This document shows, in pieces, positions 43,944-53,720 of a stretch of 64,000 nucleotides of DNA (within the stretch, counting starts at the first letter, position 1; each line of letters begins with the position of its first letter). Location: the NCBI RefSeq assembly GCF_000287055.2, contig NZ_AJYQ02000030.1, positions 1 through 64,000 of the forward strand, in the 5' to 3' direction. The notes below the pieces were generated by a model. That model ran no database searches. It was not told the origin of the DNA and was given only the letters and a program-made list of their open reading frames with translations. This DNA is from Vibrio genomosp. F10 str. ZF-129. Lineage in GTDB: Bacteria; Pseudomonadota; Gammaproteobacteria; Enterobacterales; Vibrionaceae. Both the position numbers and the translations under genes were made by a program.

Positions 43944-46900
43944 ATGAAATACGCCGAACTTTTTTGTCAGAGTAACTTTTCTTTTTTAACCGGTGCTTCA
44001 CATGCGGAAGAGTTGGTGATTCAGGCTGACTTTTTACGTTATCAAGCCATAGCCATTACCGATGAGTGCTCTGTCGCAGGCGTGGTTCGTGCACATACGG
44101 CCATCAAAGATCACCATCTTGCTATCAAACAGATCATTGGCAGCATGTTCTGGCTAAACGCTGAATGCCAGCTGGTATTGCTTTGCCCTAACCGACAAGC
44201 CTATGCCGAACTGTGTCGGATTATCACCAATGCCAGAAGACGCGCTAACAAAGGAGAGTACCAACTTTCAGAGTGGGACATCATGTCGGTGCAACATTGT
44301 TTGATCATTTGGTTACCTTGCCATCACTCCATCGACCGCCATTGGGGAAAATGGCTTAATCAACACCACGCTGATAGGCTATGGCTCGGTTTGCAGCGTC
44401 ATCTCAATGGGAATGACAAAGAGTACACTGCGCACTGCCAAACTCTAGCCACCGAATTTCAGTTACCCATCACCGCTTGCGGTGGCGTGTTAATGCATAC
44501 TGCAACAAGGCTTCCTTTACAACACACACTCACCGCAATTAAACATGGCAGCACACTAGATGCCATCGGTGAGCATATGTTAACCAACACAGAAAGAGCG
44601 CTGCGTAGTCAGGAAAAGCTGGCTCGAATATTCAAGCCTGAGTGGCTGGCTGAAACGGAACATATTGCTCAACGTTGTCAGTTCGATTTAGCGTCTTTGC
44701 GTTATGAATACCCGAGCGAACTCATTCCTAATCAAATGACGCCTATCGGTTATTTACGTCAACTGACCGCGCAAGGCAAACACTTACGATTTCCAAATGG
44801 CGTACCTGATTCCATAGATCAAATCATTGAAAAAGAACTCACGTTAATTGAACAACTCGATTACGCGTTCTTCTTCCTCACTATTCATGACATCGTTATG
44901 TTTGCCAAGAGACAAGGCATTCTTTACCAAGGAAGAGGATCCGCCGCCAATTCCGTTGTGTGCTATTGCCTTGAAATTACCTCCGTCGATCCAAGGCAAG
45001 TCTCGGTATTGTTTGAACGTTTCATCAGCAAAGAGCGAGCTGAGCCACCAGATATTGATGTGGACTTTGAGCACGAAAGACGCGAAGAAGTGATTCAATA
45101 TATTTATAAGAAATACGGTCGAGAGCGTGCAGCCTTGGCCGCATCGGTGATCTCTTATCGTTTGAAAAGTGCCATTCGAGACATTGGAAAAACACTCGGT
45201 ATTAATGACACTCAATTAGATTTTTTCATTAAAAATATTAACCGACGAGATCACCAATTGGGGTGGCAGGCTCAACTTATTGAATTAGGGCTTAAACCCG
45301 ACTCATTAAAAGGCGAACATTTCATTACGCTCGTCAATGACATCATCGGGTTTCCACGTCACCTCTCTCAGCATGTGGGAGGCTTTGTTATTTCCTCTGG
45401 CCCTTTGTACGAGCTTGTCCCTATTGAAAACGCAGCAATGGATCAACGTACGGTGATTCAGTGGGATAAAGATGATTTAGAAAGTCTTGGGCTACTTAAG
45501 GTCGATGTGCTCGCGCTGGGTATGCTCACTGCCATTCGTAAGTGTTTTTCACTCATTCAGCAATATCATGGTCAATCGCTCTCTATCGCGGATATTACCC
45601 GAAAAGAAGACGATCCCAATGTCTATGGCATGATACAACGCGCCGATACCGTTGGGGTGTTTCAAATTGAATCACGAGCACAAATGAGCATGTTGCCACG
45701 GCTTAAACCCAAGTGTTACTACGACCTAGTCATTCAAATAGCAATTGTTCGTCCTGGGCCTATACAGGGCGATATGGTGCATCCATTTTTGAAACGGCGT
45801 GACGGTATTGAGCGCACCAGCTACCCATCAGAAGAAGTCAAAGAAGTTCTGTCGCGCACAATGGGGGTCCCTATTTTTCAAGAGCAGGTCATTAAACTCG
45901 CGATGGTGGCGGCTGGATTCAGTGGCGGTGAAGCCGATAAACTTCGACGAGCAATGGCCTCATGGAAAAAAAACGGTGAACTGTTCAAGTTTAAAACGAA
46001 GCTCCTTGATGGGATGCTAGCTCGTGGCTATGAACTCGATTTTGCTGAAAGGATATTCGATCAAATTTGTGGGTTTGGTGAATACGGATTCCCAGAAAGT
46101 CATTCCGCCTCATTTGCTGTTTTGGCGTATTGCTCGGCTTGGTTAAAATATTACTATCCAGAGGCTTTTTATACGTCGTTGCTCAATAGCTTACCGATGG
46201 GCTTTTATACCGCCTCGCAACTGATTCAAGACGCCAAGAGGCACCATATCACCGTATTACCCGTATGCATTAATCATTCAGATTATGATCACCTTGTGGT
46301 GGCTCATTCCTCTGTGTTGGCGATTCGTTTAGGATTACGGCAAATCAAAGGGGTTACGCAAGATGGTATGCAACAATTGATCAAGGCAAGACCACCTCAG
46401 GGTTATCAATCCCCATCTCAGCTGCAACACATTGGTATCAATAAACGAGATATAGAGCTATTGGCCTCTGCGAATGCCATGCACTCATTCGCCCATAATC
46501 GTTACCAAGCCCGTTGGAGTATGATGGACTCCATTACCGACTTGCCCCTTTTCCAGCACGAGATCGAGACTGAAGACGACAAGATGCAAAACCATCCTAT
46601 TCAAAACCATCGCCTTGAGACGCCAAGTGATATGCAGACATTAATGGAAGACCTCTCCTCAACCGGTGTCTCTCTCGATCTGCACCCCATCACTCTCCTC
46701 GATAATGCGCGTCAGTTAAGCCCGTTCACTCGCATGACAGACCTGATGAACAAAGATCATCAATCCATGGTGACGGTGGTTGGATTGGTCACAGGAAGGC
46801 AGTCGCCAGGTACTGCGGCTGGGGTGACGTTTTTCACCCTAGAAGATGATACCGGCAACATCAATGTCGTTGTCTGGAAAGCGACAGCAAGAGCTCAAAA

Positions 46901-47045
46901 ACAAGCCTACTTAACCGCAAAGATATTAATGGTAAAAGGGATATTAGAAAAAGAAGGTAATGTCACGCATGTCATTGCAGGGCGATTAATCGATCTCACC
47001 CAGCATTTTGAGCACCTAGATACTCGATCCCGAGACTTTCATTAA
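43944..47045 (+). CDS. dnaE2: error-prone DNA polymerase DnaE2 (ImuC)
   Basis: C-family DNA polymerase of 1033 residues that performs mutagenic lesion bypass. The PHP domain is at the N-terminus (MKYAELFCQSNFSFLTGASH; AITDECSVAGVVRAH). The catalytic palm has YQGRGSAANSVVCYCL and PPDIDVDFEHERREEV with the aspartates, and the later KVDVLALGMLTAI and GFGEYGFPESHSASFAVLAY. The C-terminus has an OB-fold (VTVVGLVTGRQSPGTAAGV). The ATG at 43944, seven bases after the imuB stop, gives the usual family N-terminus; the open frame extends further into imuB but should not be used. Confidence 0.95.
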   Translation: MKYAELFCQSNFSFLTGASHAEELVIQADFLRYQAIAITDECSVAGVVRAHTAIKDHHLAIKQIIGSMFWLNAECQLVLLCPNRQAYAELCRIITNARRRANKGEYQLSEWDIMSVQHCLIIWLPCHHSIDRHWGKWLNQHHADRLWLGLQRHLNGNDKEYTAHCQTLATEFQLPITACGGVLMHTATRLPLQHTLTAIKHGSTLDAIGEHMLTNTERALRSQEKLARIFKPEWLAETEHIAQRCQFDLASLRYEYPSELIPNQMTPIGYLRQLTAQGKHLRFPNGVPDSIDQIIEKELTLIEQLDYAFFFLTIHDIVMFAKRQGILYQGRGSAANSVVCYCLEITSVDPRQVSVLFERFISKERAEPPDIDVDFEHERREEVIQYIYKKYGRERAALAASVISYRLKSAIRDIGKTLGINDTQLDFFIKNINRRDHQLGWQAQLIELGLKPDSLKGEHFITLVNDIIGFPRHLSQHVGGFVISSGPLYELVPIENAAMDQRTVIQWDKDDLESLGLLKVDVLALGMLTAIRKCFSLIQQYHGQSLSIADITRKEDDPNVYGMIQRADTVGVFQIESRAQMSMLPRLKPKCYYDLVIQIAIVRPGPIQGDMVHPFLKRRDGIERTSYPSEEVKEVLSRTMGVPIFQEQVIKLAMVAAGFSGGEADKLRRAMASWKKNGELFKFKTKLLDGMLARGYELDFAERIFDQICGFGEYGFPESHSASFAVLAYCSAWLKYYYPEAFYTSLLNSLPMGFYTASQLIQDAKRHHITVLPVCINHSDYDHLVVAHSSVLAIRLGLRQIKGVTQDGMQQLIKARPPQGYQSPSQLQHIGINKRDIELLASANAMHSFAHNRYQARWSMMDSITDLPLFQHEIETEDDKMQNHPIQNHRLETPSDMQTLMEDLSSTGVSLDLHPITLLDNARQLSPFTRMTDLMNKDHQSMVTVVGLVTGRQSPGTAAGVTFFTLEDDTGNINVVVWKATARAQKQAYLTAKILMVKGILEKEGNVTHVIAGRLIDLTQHFEHLDTRSRDFH

Positions 47046-47132
47046 ACTTGCAAGAAAATTAGGGAAAAGAAATTTACCGGGAGCAATACATTCCCGTTGA
47101 TTTTCCAACCTTGAACCCGTATCGCCCTTCCT

Positions 47133-48080
47133 TTAACCCTGTAGCAAATTTCGTAATCGATCTTGAGCCACTTCAACCAAGAGGTCCGGTTGGAATTTAG
47201 AAATAAAACGATCACAACCCACTTTTTGTACCATCGCTTCGTTAAAACTGCCACTTAATGATGTATTGAGCGTGATATACAAATCCTTCATTCGAGGGTC
47301 GCTTCGTACTTCATGAGTCAGCTTATAGCCATCCATTTCCGGCATTTCCGCATCGGTTATCATCATGAGCAATTCTGAATAGATATCTTTTCCTTCATCA
47401 CACCACGATTTGAGTAACGTTAACGCTTCGAGGCCATCACTACACTCGATGATGTTGAGCCCAAGTTGAGATAGCGTCCCTTTCACTTGATTACGAGCCG
47501 TGGAAGAATCATCGACAATCAACACGTTACGTCCAATCATTTCAGATGCAAGTTCAGTATCTAGCACACCTTCAGAAATAGACACATCATAGTCAATAAT
47601 CTGAGCGAGCACTTTTTCTACATCAATGATTTCAACGATATGAGACAAATCATCTTCTTTCACATGGGTGATCGCCGTTAAGTAGTTCGCTCTTCCCGCG
47701 GTCTTTGGGGGCGGCTGAATTTCTGTCCACGCGGTATTCACAATATTACGTACTTGCCCAACCAAGAACCCTTGAATAGAGCGGTTATACTCGGTAATGA
47801 TTAAGTTTTGCTCTAGAGACGTATCATGATTCGCAGGGAAACCTATCGCCGCGCGCAGATCAATCACAGGCAGTGATTCCCCGCGTAATGACGCAACTCC
47901 GGTAATATGGTGGTGAGAACCAGGCATCTTGGTCAGCACAGGCACTTTAAGCACCTCCCTGACTTTAAAGACATTAATGGCGAAGATCTGTCGGCTATTC
48001 AAGCTAAAAAGTAATAGCTCTAGACGATTCTCACCAACCAAATTGGTTCTCTGATCAACGGTATTTAGAACTCCAGACAT
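47133..48080 (-). CDS. cheV: CheV chemotaxis coupling protein (CheW plus receiver)
   Basis: A 315-residue protein with an N-terminal CheW domain (residues 15-165: LFSLNSRQIFAINVFKVREV, GVASLRGESLPVIDLRAAIG) and a C-terminal receiver domain (about 180-310: VLIVDDSSTARNQVK, phospho-acceptor in MMITDAEMPEMDGY). It couples chemoreceptors to CheA and is thought to tune adaptation by phosphorylation. The ATG at 48080 (MSGVLNTVDQRTNLV) has GAGAG upstream; the frame extends to 48185 but without support. The receiver has TSLSG where many have T/S plus K later (FISKFQPD). Confidence 0.9.
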   Translation of the reverse strand: MSGVLNTVDQRTNLVGENRLELLLFSLNSRQIFAINVFKVREVLKVPVLTKMPGSHHHITGVASLRGESLPVIDLRAAIGFPANHDTSLEQNLIITEYNRSIQGFLVGQVRNIVNTAWTEIQPPPKTAGRANYLTAITHVKEDDLSHIVEIIDVEKVLAQIIDYDVSISEGVLDTELASEMIGRNVLIVDDSSTARNQVKGTLSQLGLNIIECSDGLEALTLLKSWCDEGKDIYSELLMMITDAEMPEMDGYKLTHEVRSDPRMKDLYITLNTSLSGSFNEAMVQKVGCDRFISKFQPDLLVEVAQDRLRNLLQG

Positions 48081-48146
48081 ACATACTCTCAGAATTACTG
48101 GTCTATAAATAACATAGCCCATAGTATTGGGCTTAGACAGAAAATA

Positions 48147-48177
48147 AAACCCATATAACGTCATGTCACATGGGTTT
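48147..48177 (-). terminator. terminator downstream of mlc
   Basis: AAACCCAT (48147-48154) pairs with ATGGGTTT (48170-48177), with a T-rich run on the minus strand. It lies 27 bases after the mlc stop and separates it from cheV. Confidence 0.6.
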
Positions 48178-48203
48178 ATTATCAATATTGTAGATAAGTC
48201 TTG

Positions 48204-49421
48204 TTAACCTTCAATGACTTTCATTAAAAGTAGGCCATCAAAAAGCGCTTGTTTAATCAGCGCAGCGCCCGGCATCGTTGCTTGTTTATAAAAGCGCGAC
48301 TCCACCAGCTCTAAATCTTGATGATACACTGGAAGACTCTGCTCTTTGATACACGTTAACACCGCCGGATAGAGCACATCTTTTGCTTGGTTAATAACAC
48401 CACCAATCAAGATTTTTTCTGGGTTGAAGAGATTGATCACAATCGCGATTGCGCCACCCAAATAACGACCAAGTTTCTCTATAACATCAACGGCTAGAGG
48501 ATCGCCACTGGCGGCGGCAGCGCAAATTGATTCAATGGTCATTTCTTCGAGTGCACTTAATTCCGAAGCTTCACCGTTATCGATGCGCCTTACCACCTCT
48601 TCTCGAATCGCTTGAGAGCTGGCAACCGTCTCAAGACAGCCTCGATTACCGCAATGGCATCGTTTTCCGTTAGGGTCGATTTGAATATGACCCAGTTCGC
48701 CAATGTTTCCATGACGACCTTGTAACACTCGACCGTCTAGAATAATGCCCGCGCCTAACCCATGGTGAATAGAGATAAGCACTGAATTATCATTGTCTTG
48801 TGAGTGGCCGAACAATTTTTCGGCCAAAGCCCAGGCTCGGGTATCGTTAGCGACGAAAACAGGTAGCCCAGTCGCTTTATAAATTTCAGGGCCCAACGCC
48901 AAGTTCTGCACATTGTAGTGCGGCATTTGCAGTACGATACCGTCTTCCGAATTAACCAGCCCTGGCAAGGTAATCGCAATGCTGGTCACTCTATCAAGCT
49001 GCTCTGAATAAGTTTGAAAAAATTCATCAATTTCATGCAATAAACGCGCTAAGACATCATCTTGATCGAGTTCATGAATGTCAATTTTGGTATCGATTAG
49101 AACATCACCACCGAGCTCATGAAGCGCAATGGTCAAATAACCGCGGCCTAAACGCATCGACAGAAACTGCCAGCCTTGATTATTCACTTGCAAGCCAACC
49201 GCAGGGCGACCTCGACTGGTCGATTCCTGAACCGTCGTTTCATGAATAAGATGAGACTCTATTAACTCACGAGTAATTTTAGTAATACTTGCAGGTGCAA
49301 GTGAACTCTTCTTCGAAAGATCAATTCGAGAAATAGGACCATTTTGGTCTATGAGTTTATAGACACGACCAGCGTTGACCTGCTTAATATGATCAATGTG
49401 ACCGGGTTGAGCCATGTACAT
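48204..49421 (-). CDS. mlc: Mlc, ROK-family transcriptional repressor of sugar transport
   Basis: Glucose-responsive repressor that controls ptsG and pts genes and is sequestered by dephosphorylated EIICB-Glc. The 405-residue protein has an N-terminal winged helix (GPISRIDLSKKSSLAPASIT) and a ROK domain with FVANDTRAWALAEKLFGHS, GLGAGIILDGRVLQGRHGN, IGELGHIQIDPNG and the zinc cluster CHCGNRGCLE. Its N-terminus MYMAQPGHIDHIKQVNAG matches vibrio Mlc. The ATG at 49421 has GGAG six bases upstream. It is divergent from pykA, and ptsG lies 6.5 kb away in this window. Confidence 0.93.
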   Translation of the reverse strand: MYMAQPGHIDHIKQVNAGRVYKLIDQNGPISRIDLSKKSSLAPASITKITRELIESHLIHETTVQESTSRGRPAVGLQVNNQGWQFLSMRLGRGYLTIALHELGGDVLIDTKIDIHELDQDDVLARLLHEIDEFFQTYSEQLDRVTSIAITLPGLVNSEDGIVLQMPHYNVQNLALGPEIYKATGLPVFVANDTRAWALAEKLFGHSQDNDNSVLISIHHGLGAGIILDGRVLQGRHGNIGELGHIQIDPNGKRCHCGNRGCLETVASSQAIREEVVRRIDNGEASELSALEEMTIESICAAAASGDPLAVDVIEKLGRYLGGAIAIVINLFNPEKILIGGVINQAKDVLYPAVLTCIKEQSLPVYHQDLELVESRFYKQATMPGAALIKQALFDGLLLMKVIEG

Positions 49422-49456
49422 GATGTACTCCAAAAATCAGCAACATATTAATTTTT

Positions 49457-49472
49457 TTACTTTGCGAAGTAA
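49457..49472. promoter_or_regulatory. candidate ROK-repressor operator in the mlc-pykA interval
   Basis: TTACTT TGCG AAGTAA is a perfect 6-bp dyad with a 4-base centre, 36 bases upstream of the mlc start. A related half, TCGCAAAGTAATT, lies at 49579-49591 on the pykA side. The sequence resembles the AT-rich Mlc/NagC sites in style, so autoregulation by Mlc is plausible, but not shown. Confidence 0.4.
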
Positions 49473-49684
49473 TTGTGAAGTGCTTTGATAGTATGCCGTG
49501 ACAGGTATCACGGAGAAAAACCCATCTTTGCGGAAGACGTCGAATTGTTAAGGATTATTCACCCGCTTTTTTTTCCAGTCGCAAAGTAATTATCTGATCA
49601 ATGTTGAAATATCAATGATTCACCTCACCAAATTACCCACACTGCATATACTTAGAAAAGCAATGGAATGTTTAGGAGAACAGG

Positions 49685-51130
49685 ATGACCTCAGCAACAC
49701 GAAGAACAAAGATTGTAACGACCCTTGGCCCTTCTACCGATAAAGGCGATAACCTCCTCGAAATAATAAAAGCTGGAGCCAATGTTGTCAGGATGAATTT
49801 TTCCCATGGCACGGCCGAAGACCACAAAAATCGAGCAGCAAAAGTACGCGAAATCGCCGCAAAATTGGGAATACACATAGCCGTGTTAGGCGATTTGCAA
49901 GGACCTAAAATTCGTGTCTCAACGTTCAAAGAGGGAAAAATAACACTCAACCCAGGCGATCGATTTACTCTGGATAGCGACCTAGGACCTGGTGAGGGCG
50001 ACCAAGACGCCGTGGGGCTGGATTACAAAGAACTGCCCAATGATGTGGTAGCCAATGACATTTTACTTCTTGATGATGGTCGAGTTCAGCTAGAAGTTGT
50101 CTCGGTGGAAGGCAACAGAGTCCACACTATCGTCACGATTGGTGGTCAGCTTTCAAATAACAAAGGCATCAATAAGAAAGGCGGTGGCCTTTCCGCTGAC
50201 GCATTAACTGAAAAAGACAAGAGAGATATTCTTCTCGCCGCTGAGCTAAAAGTGGACTATTTAGCCGTTTCATTCCCGAGAAATGGGGAAGATATGAACT
50301 ATGCGAGACGCTTAGCAAGAGATGCAGGTTTAGAAGCCAATTTAGTGGCCAAAGTGGAGCGCGCTGAAACCGTCGCAACCGTAGAAAATATGGATGACAT
50401 CATTATGGCTTCAGACTCAGTCATGGTGGCCAGAGGAGACTTAGGGGTTGAGATTGGAGACCCTGAATTAATCGGTGTCCAAAAACAGCTAATACAACGC
50501 GCTCGTGCCTTAAATCGTACCGTCATTACTGCAACTCAGATGATGGAGTCAATGATTTACGCCCCAATGCCAACTCGTGCTGAGGTGATGGATGTGGCGA
50601 ACGCTGTCCTCGATGGTACTGATGCCGTCATGCTTTCAGGAGAAACTGCAGCAGGGGCTTATCCAGTTGAAACGGTAAAATCAATGGCGGAAGTGTGTGT
50701 CGGTGCAGAGAAAAAAGCCCTAGAAAGCACATCAAGCTACCGGATTGACCGACGTTTTGTGACGGCTGAAGAGACCATTTCAATGGCAACCATCTACTCG
50801 GCTAATCATATGGAAGGGATCAAAGGCATGGTGGCCTTAACGGAATCTGGCCGAACGGCCTTAATGATGTCTCGCTTAAGTTCAGGGTTACCCATTTTTG
50901 CTCTGTCTAGAAATGAAGGTACGTTGAATCGTTGCAGTATGTATCGAGGTGTCACACCGCTTTATTTTGATACCTCGGCAGAATCAGGGTTTGACGTCGC
51001 GTTAGAAGCGCTTCAATCCCTCAAGGAGCGTAAATTGGTTGAATTTGGCGATATTTTGATCATCACTCAAGGCGATATTATGGATGTCGCAGGTTCAACC
51101 AACTGCCTAAGAATATTGCCCGTCACCTAA
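49685..51130 (+). CDS. pykA: pyruvate kinase (PykA type)
   Basis: Final glycolytic enzyme, converting phosphoenolpyruvate and ADP to pyruvate and ATP. The 481-residue protein is of the PykA (AMP-activated) type: [72 protein letters not shown] (Mg and substrate), and [10 protein letters not shown]. The lysine in [10 protein letters not shown] and the C-terminal allosteric domain are present. It is divergent from mlc, the usual vibrio arrangement. Confidence 0.95.
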   Translation: MTSATRRTKIVTTLGPSTDKGDNLLEIIKAGANVVRMNFSHGTAEDHKNRAAKVREIAAKLGIHIAVLGDLQGPKIRVSTFKEGKITLNPGDRFTLDSDLGPGEGDQDAVGLDYKELPNDVVANDILLLDDGRVQLEVVSVEGNRVHTIVTIGGQLSNNKGINKKGGGLSADALTEKDKRDILLAAELKVDYLAVSFPRNGEDMNYARRLARDAGLEANLVAKVERAETVATVENMDDIIMASDSVMVARGDLGVEIGDPELIGVQKQLIQRARALNRTVITATQMMESMIYAPMPTRAEVMDVANAVLDGTDAVMLSGETAAGAYPVETVKSMAEVCVGAEKKALESTSSYRIDRRFVTAEETISMATIYSANHMEGIKGMVALTESGRTALMMSRLSSGLPIFALSRNEGTLNRCSMYRGVTPLYFDTSAESGFDVALEALQSLKERKLVEFGDILIITQGDIMDVAGSTNCLRILPVT

Positions 51131-51175
51131 TCACGGCTCTTTAAGGCAAGTAACGAAAATGATTTAGCTTCTCGC

Positions 51176-52426
51176 TTAATCGAAATCATAAAGTAAAGGC
51201 TCACTGTGTGGGCCTCGCTTTATTCCCTCGTTTGGCTTTATCTTCGAATACATTTCAACAAACTTTTGACCTGCATCTAAACCAAGCTGATAATCGTGCT
51301 GAAGATCTTCTTTTTTACTCATCAATGAATTGGATTTTAAGGGGCTATCTGGTTTTATCTGTACAATAAAGCAATCATCTGGCGGGTGATGTAAAAAGTC
51401 TCGCGTTAATGAATAGGTTTGGTAATGCGCCATCAACATATCAGCCAGACCTGAATCAAATTTATCCCCAACTAAATGACTTAATCGATAGATATCGTCA
51501 GCACCAAATAACCATCGCCCTCCATTGACCAACTCAAGATGATTAGCGTCGTTTTTTTGCTGCTTTGATTTAGTGATCTGCTGTTGAAAAAAACCGTTCC
51601 AATCTAACTTCCACTGATCCAACTTTTCTTGCCACTGCTCTTGAATGGCATTCAATGATTCTCGGTACCACTCCACACGACGAGCAGGAGTATTATGAAG
51701 AGAGGCGGAGTTAAGAGAAACAGTCGTAGAAGGCTCAGGCTCTATCCCACTGCCTTCTGTGCGAATAACAACGATACAACGCGCTTCATTGCGCCACGCT
51801 TGCTGCACTGGGATTGCCGCTGAAACACCACCATCCACGAATGGCTCACCTCCGACCATCACCTCATTCGGATAAAGACGAGGTATCGCACAGGTAGCAA
51901 CCATCACCTTGTACCAATCATCAGCGAGCATGGGTAAATAGTGGTCATGTAACGTGGTGCTGTGGGTGACCGCTGCGAACGCCTTTCTCTCACCCAACAC
52001 CATACGACCCATATCAATATCGAGTTTATATGGGTAATGACAGATACTATCGATGGCCCATTCCAGACCTAAATACTGCTTACGACGAATGTAATGAAAG
52101 AGATTAAAAAATCGAGGATCCGTCGTGAGGTCAACAAGAAATGAGTGGCCTAACCCTTTTTGACGACAAAGAAAGGCACAGAGGTTCAATGCACCTGCCG
52201 ATGTACCATAAAACTCATGAAAAGGGTCAAAATTTGACAGTAGGAATGCATCTAAGACGCCAGAGGTAAAAATACCGCGTTGCCCTCCCCCTTGTGCAAC
52301 AAGCGCATGTTTCCCACCAATGTAATGCGAGAGCTGATTGGTATCAACTTGCGTCAATAAATTCGTCACAACGCCACTATTTCTCATCAATAATGCACCG
52401 TTAATGGGTGATAACAATCGCTCCAT
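51176..52426 (-). CDS. patatin-like phospholipase
   Basis: A 416-residue patatin-family lipid acyl hydrolase. The oxyanion loop is ALVAQGGGQRGIFTSGVLDA, the nucleophile elbow is FYGTSAGALNL (GTSAG, Ser) and the catalytic Asp is in EPFVDGGVSAAIPVQQA. There is no signal peptide; it is likely cytoplasmic or membrane-associated, near YjjU in style. The start ATG at 52426 lies inside the upstream small ynhF-like gene (26-base overlap), suggesting coupling; an ATG at 52387 without a ribosome site is the alternative. Substrate unknown. Confidence 0.85.
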   Translation of the reverse strand: MERLLSPINGALLMRNSGVVTNLLTQVDTNQLSHYIGGKHALVAQGGGQRGIFTSGVLDAFLLSNFDPFHEFYGTSAGALNLCAFLCRQKGLGHSFLVDLTTDPRFFNLFHYIRRKQYLGLEWAIDSICHYPYKLDIDMGRMVLGERKAFAAVTHSTTLHDHYLPMLADDWYKVMVATCAIPRLYPNEVMVGGEPFVDGGVSAAIPVQQAWRNEARCIVVIRTEGSGIEPEPSTTVSLNSASLHNTPARRVEWYRESLNAIQEQWQEKLDQWKLDWNGFFQQQITKSKQQKNDANHLELVNGGRWLFGADDIYRLSHLVGDKFDSGLADMLMAHYQTYSLTRDFLHHPPDDCFIVQIKPDSPLKSNSLMSKKEDLQHDYQLGLDAGQKFVEMYSKIKPNEGIKRGPHSEPLLYDFD

Positions 52427-52490
52427 AACCCAGCAAAACCGTAAAGATTGTTGCTGTGATAATGAGTGAATATTTTAAGTCTTGATCCAT
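52401..52490 (-). CDS. ynhF: YnhF-like 29-residue membrane protein
   Basis: A very short frame, MDQDLKYSLIITATIFTVLL followed by GYGAIVITH, with a strong AGGAGG ribosome site eight bases before the ATG at 52490. It resembles E. coli YnhF (about 29 residues, a small inner-membrane protein) in length, in the DLK(Y/F)SL start and in the single hydrophobic helix. The function of YnhF is not known. It overlaps the start of the patatin-like gene by 26 bases and is likely co-transcribed with it. Confidence 0.7.
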   Translation of the reverse strand: MDQDLKYSLIITATIFTVLLGYGAIVITH

Positions 52491-52660
52491 AAAGTCCTCC
52501 TTGCTCTTCTAAAAGTAATAACAGCAGTGTGAAGTATCTTCAAATTATGTGTATTTTCTAAGCACAATTATGCTGTTAGCCTCACACTTGGGTACGAGAC
52601 TCAGAGATTTACACTTAGATATCACACCGACGTGTCAAAAAGCAGCGAGGGCCATTCATT

Positions 52661-53245
52661 ATGTACAGTTTTACCAAAGTCTTGGGGCTAGGTATGTTAC
52701 TCATGAGTTCGGTGGCCGAAGCCGATTTCTACCTGACTCCCTGGGTAGGTTACACCGGGGGAGGCGCAGTGGTTGACCAAAATGATATTGAATACGATAT
52801 CAAAGAATCCGAAAGCTACGCCATTACCTTAGAAAGTACCCTCGAACAGGGTCGAATTGGCGTATTTTACAGTCAACAAAATAGCCGCATTGAAACGCTC
52901 AATGAAAGCAGCACGATTCAGTACCTGCACTTTCAAAGCAGCATCTATTATCCAGTCCAAGACAGATTCAAAACTTATGTTGGCGTCGGACTTGGTATGT
53001 CTTATGTCGATGTGGATTGGGCCAGTGACAAATATGGCTTCTCAGCCAGCATGTTTGGTGGATTTGAATATGAAATCAACGACACCTTTTCACTCAATAG
53101 CCAGTTGCGTTGGCTGGGTACCGTTGTTGATAACGAAACATCGGGGATTTGTAATCTACCGACCGAAGAATCTTGTACAATTCGATTTAAAACCGACTGG
53201 ATGAATCAATTTTCAGCCAATGTAGGGCTAGTCGTACGTTTCTAG
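52661..53245 (+). CDS. small outer-membrane beta-barrel protein (OmpA/OmpW/AcfA-like)
   Basis: A 194-residue protein with a signal peptide (MYSFTKVLGLGMLLMSSVAE, cleavage after VAEA) and an alternating hydrophobic pattern of beta strands (DFYLTPWVGYTGGG, YAITLESTLEQGRIGVFYSQ, FKTYVGVGLGMSYVDVDWA). It ends FSANVGLVVRF, with the C-terminal Phe recognised by the BAM complex. The cysteine pair near the C-terminus (GICNLPTEESCTI) could form a disulfide in a loop. Function unknown; porin-like or accessory colonisation type. Confidence 0.75.
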   Translation: MYSFTKVLGLGMLLMSSVAEADFYLTPWVGYTGGGAVVDQNDIEYDIKESESYAITLESTLEQGRIGVFYSQQNSRIETLNESSTIQYLHFQSSIYYPVQDRFKTYVGVGLGMSYVDVDWASDKYGFSASMFGGFEYEINDTFSLNSQLRWLGTVVDNETSGICNLPTEESCTIRFKTDWMNQFSANVGLVVRF

Positions 53246-53720
53246 CTTACGTTCAAATCCAACCGATTGATGCTAAAAAGTGATGATATTATAGTCATAC
53301 ACTCTAAATGACAATTCAGTCCATTAAGTTGCCCTTTCAAACCAATACAGAGCATGAGTCTTATATATCGCCATTATTTAACATATAAACCCAGTTTTTC
53401 TGCTCCAGATCAACATATTCACTACATACATACCAACTCCCATATCGCATATTGTGTTGCACTCAACTCATTATATCGGTAGTCTCCCAATTAATGCGTA
53501 GCTGAATATTTCAGTTTTTGCAAACACACATGACACAATAAAGAACAATATTCTGAGTTTTCTTGTGGTAGTTAGAATAAAAAACTAACTTTTAACAATA
53601 TCACGGATGATAGAGCAAATATTCAATAGAAATATAGCTGGCAACATTTATCACTCCTATTTATCGTTAAATTAGCCGAAGAAAAGCTTCATTCCTCAGG
53701 GAGTTGTAAAGGAGTTTAAT
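53246..53720. other. 475-base AT-rich leader upstream of the NSS transporter
   Basis: No supported reading frame, hairpin with T-run or recognised riboswitch fold. It is long for a promoter region and may hold regulatory sites; the transporter has a good ribosome site (AAAGGAG) just before 53721. Confidence 0.4.

Noticed and set aside
53246..53720. A riboswitch upstream of the NSS transporter
   Set aside because: No recognisable riboswitch core or terminator/antiterminator pair could be seen by eye.
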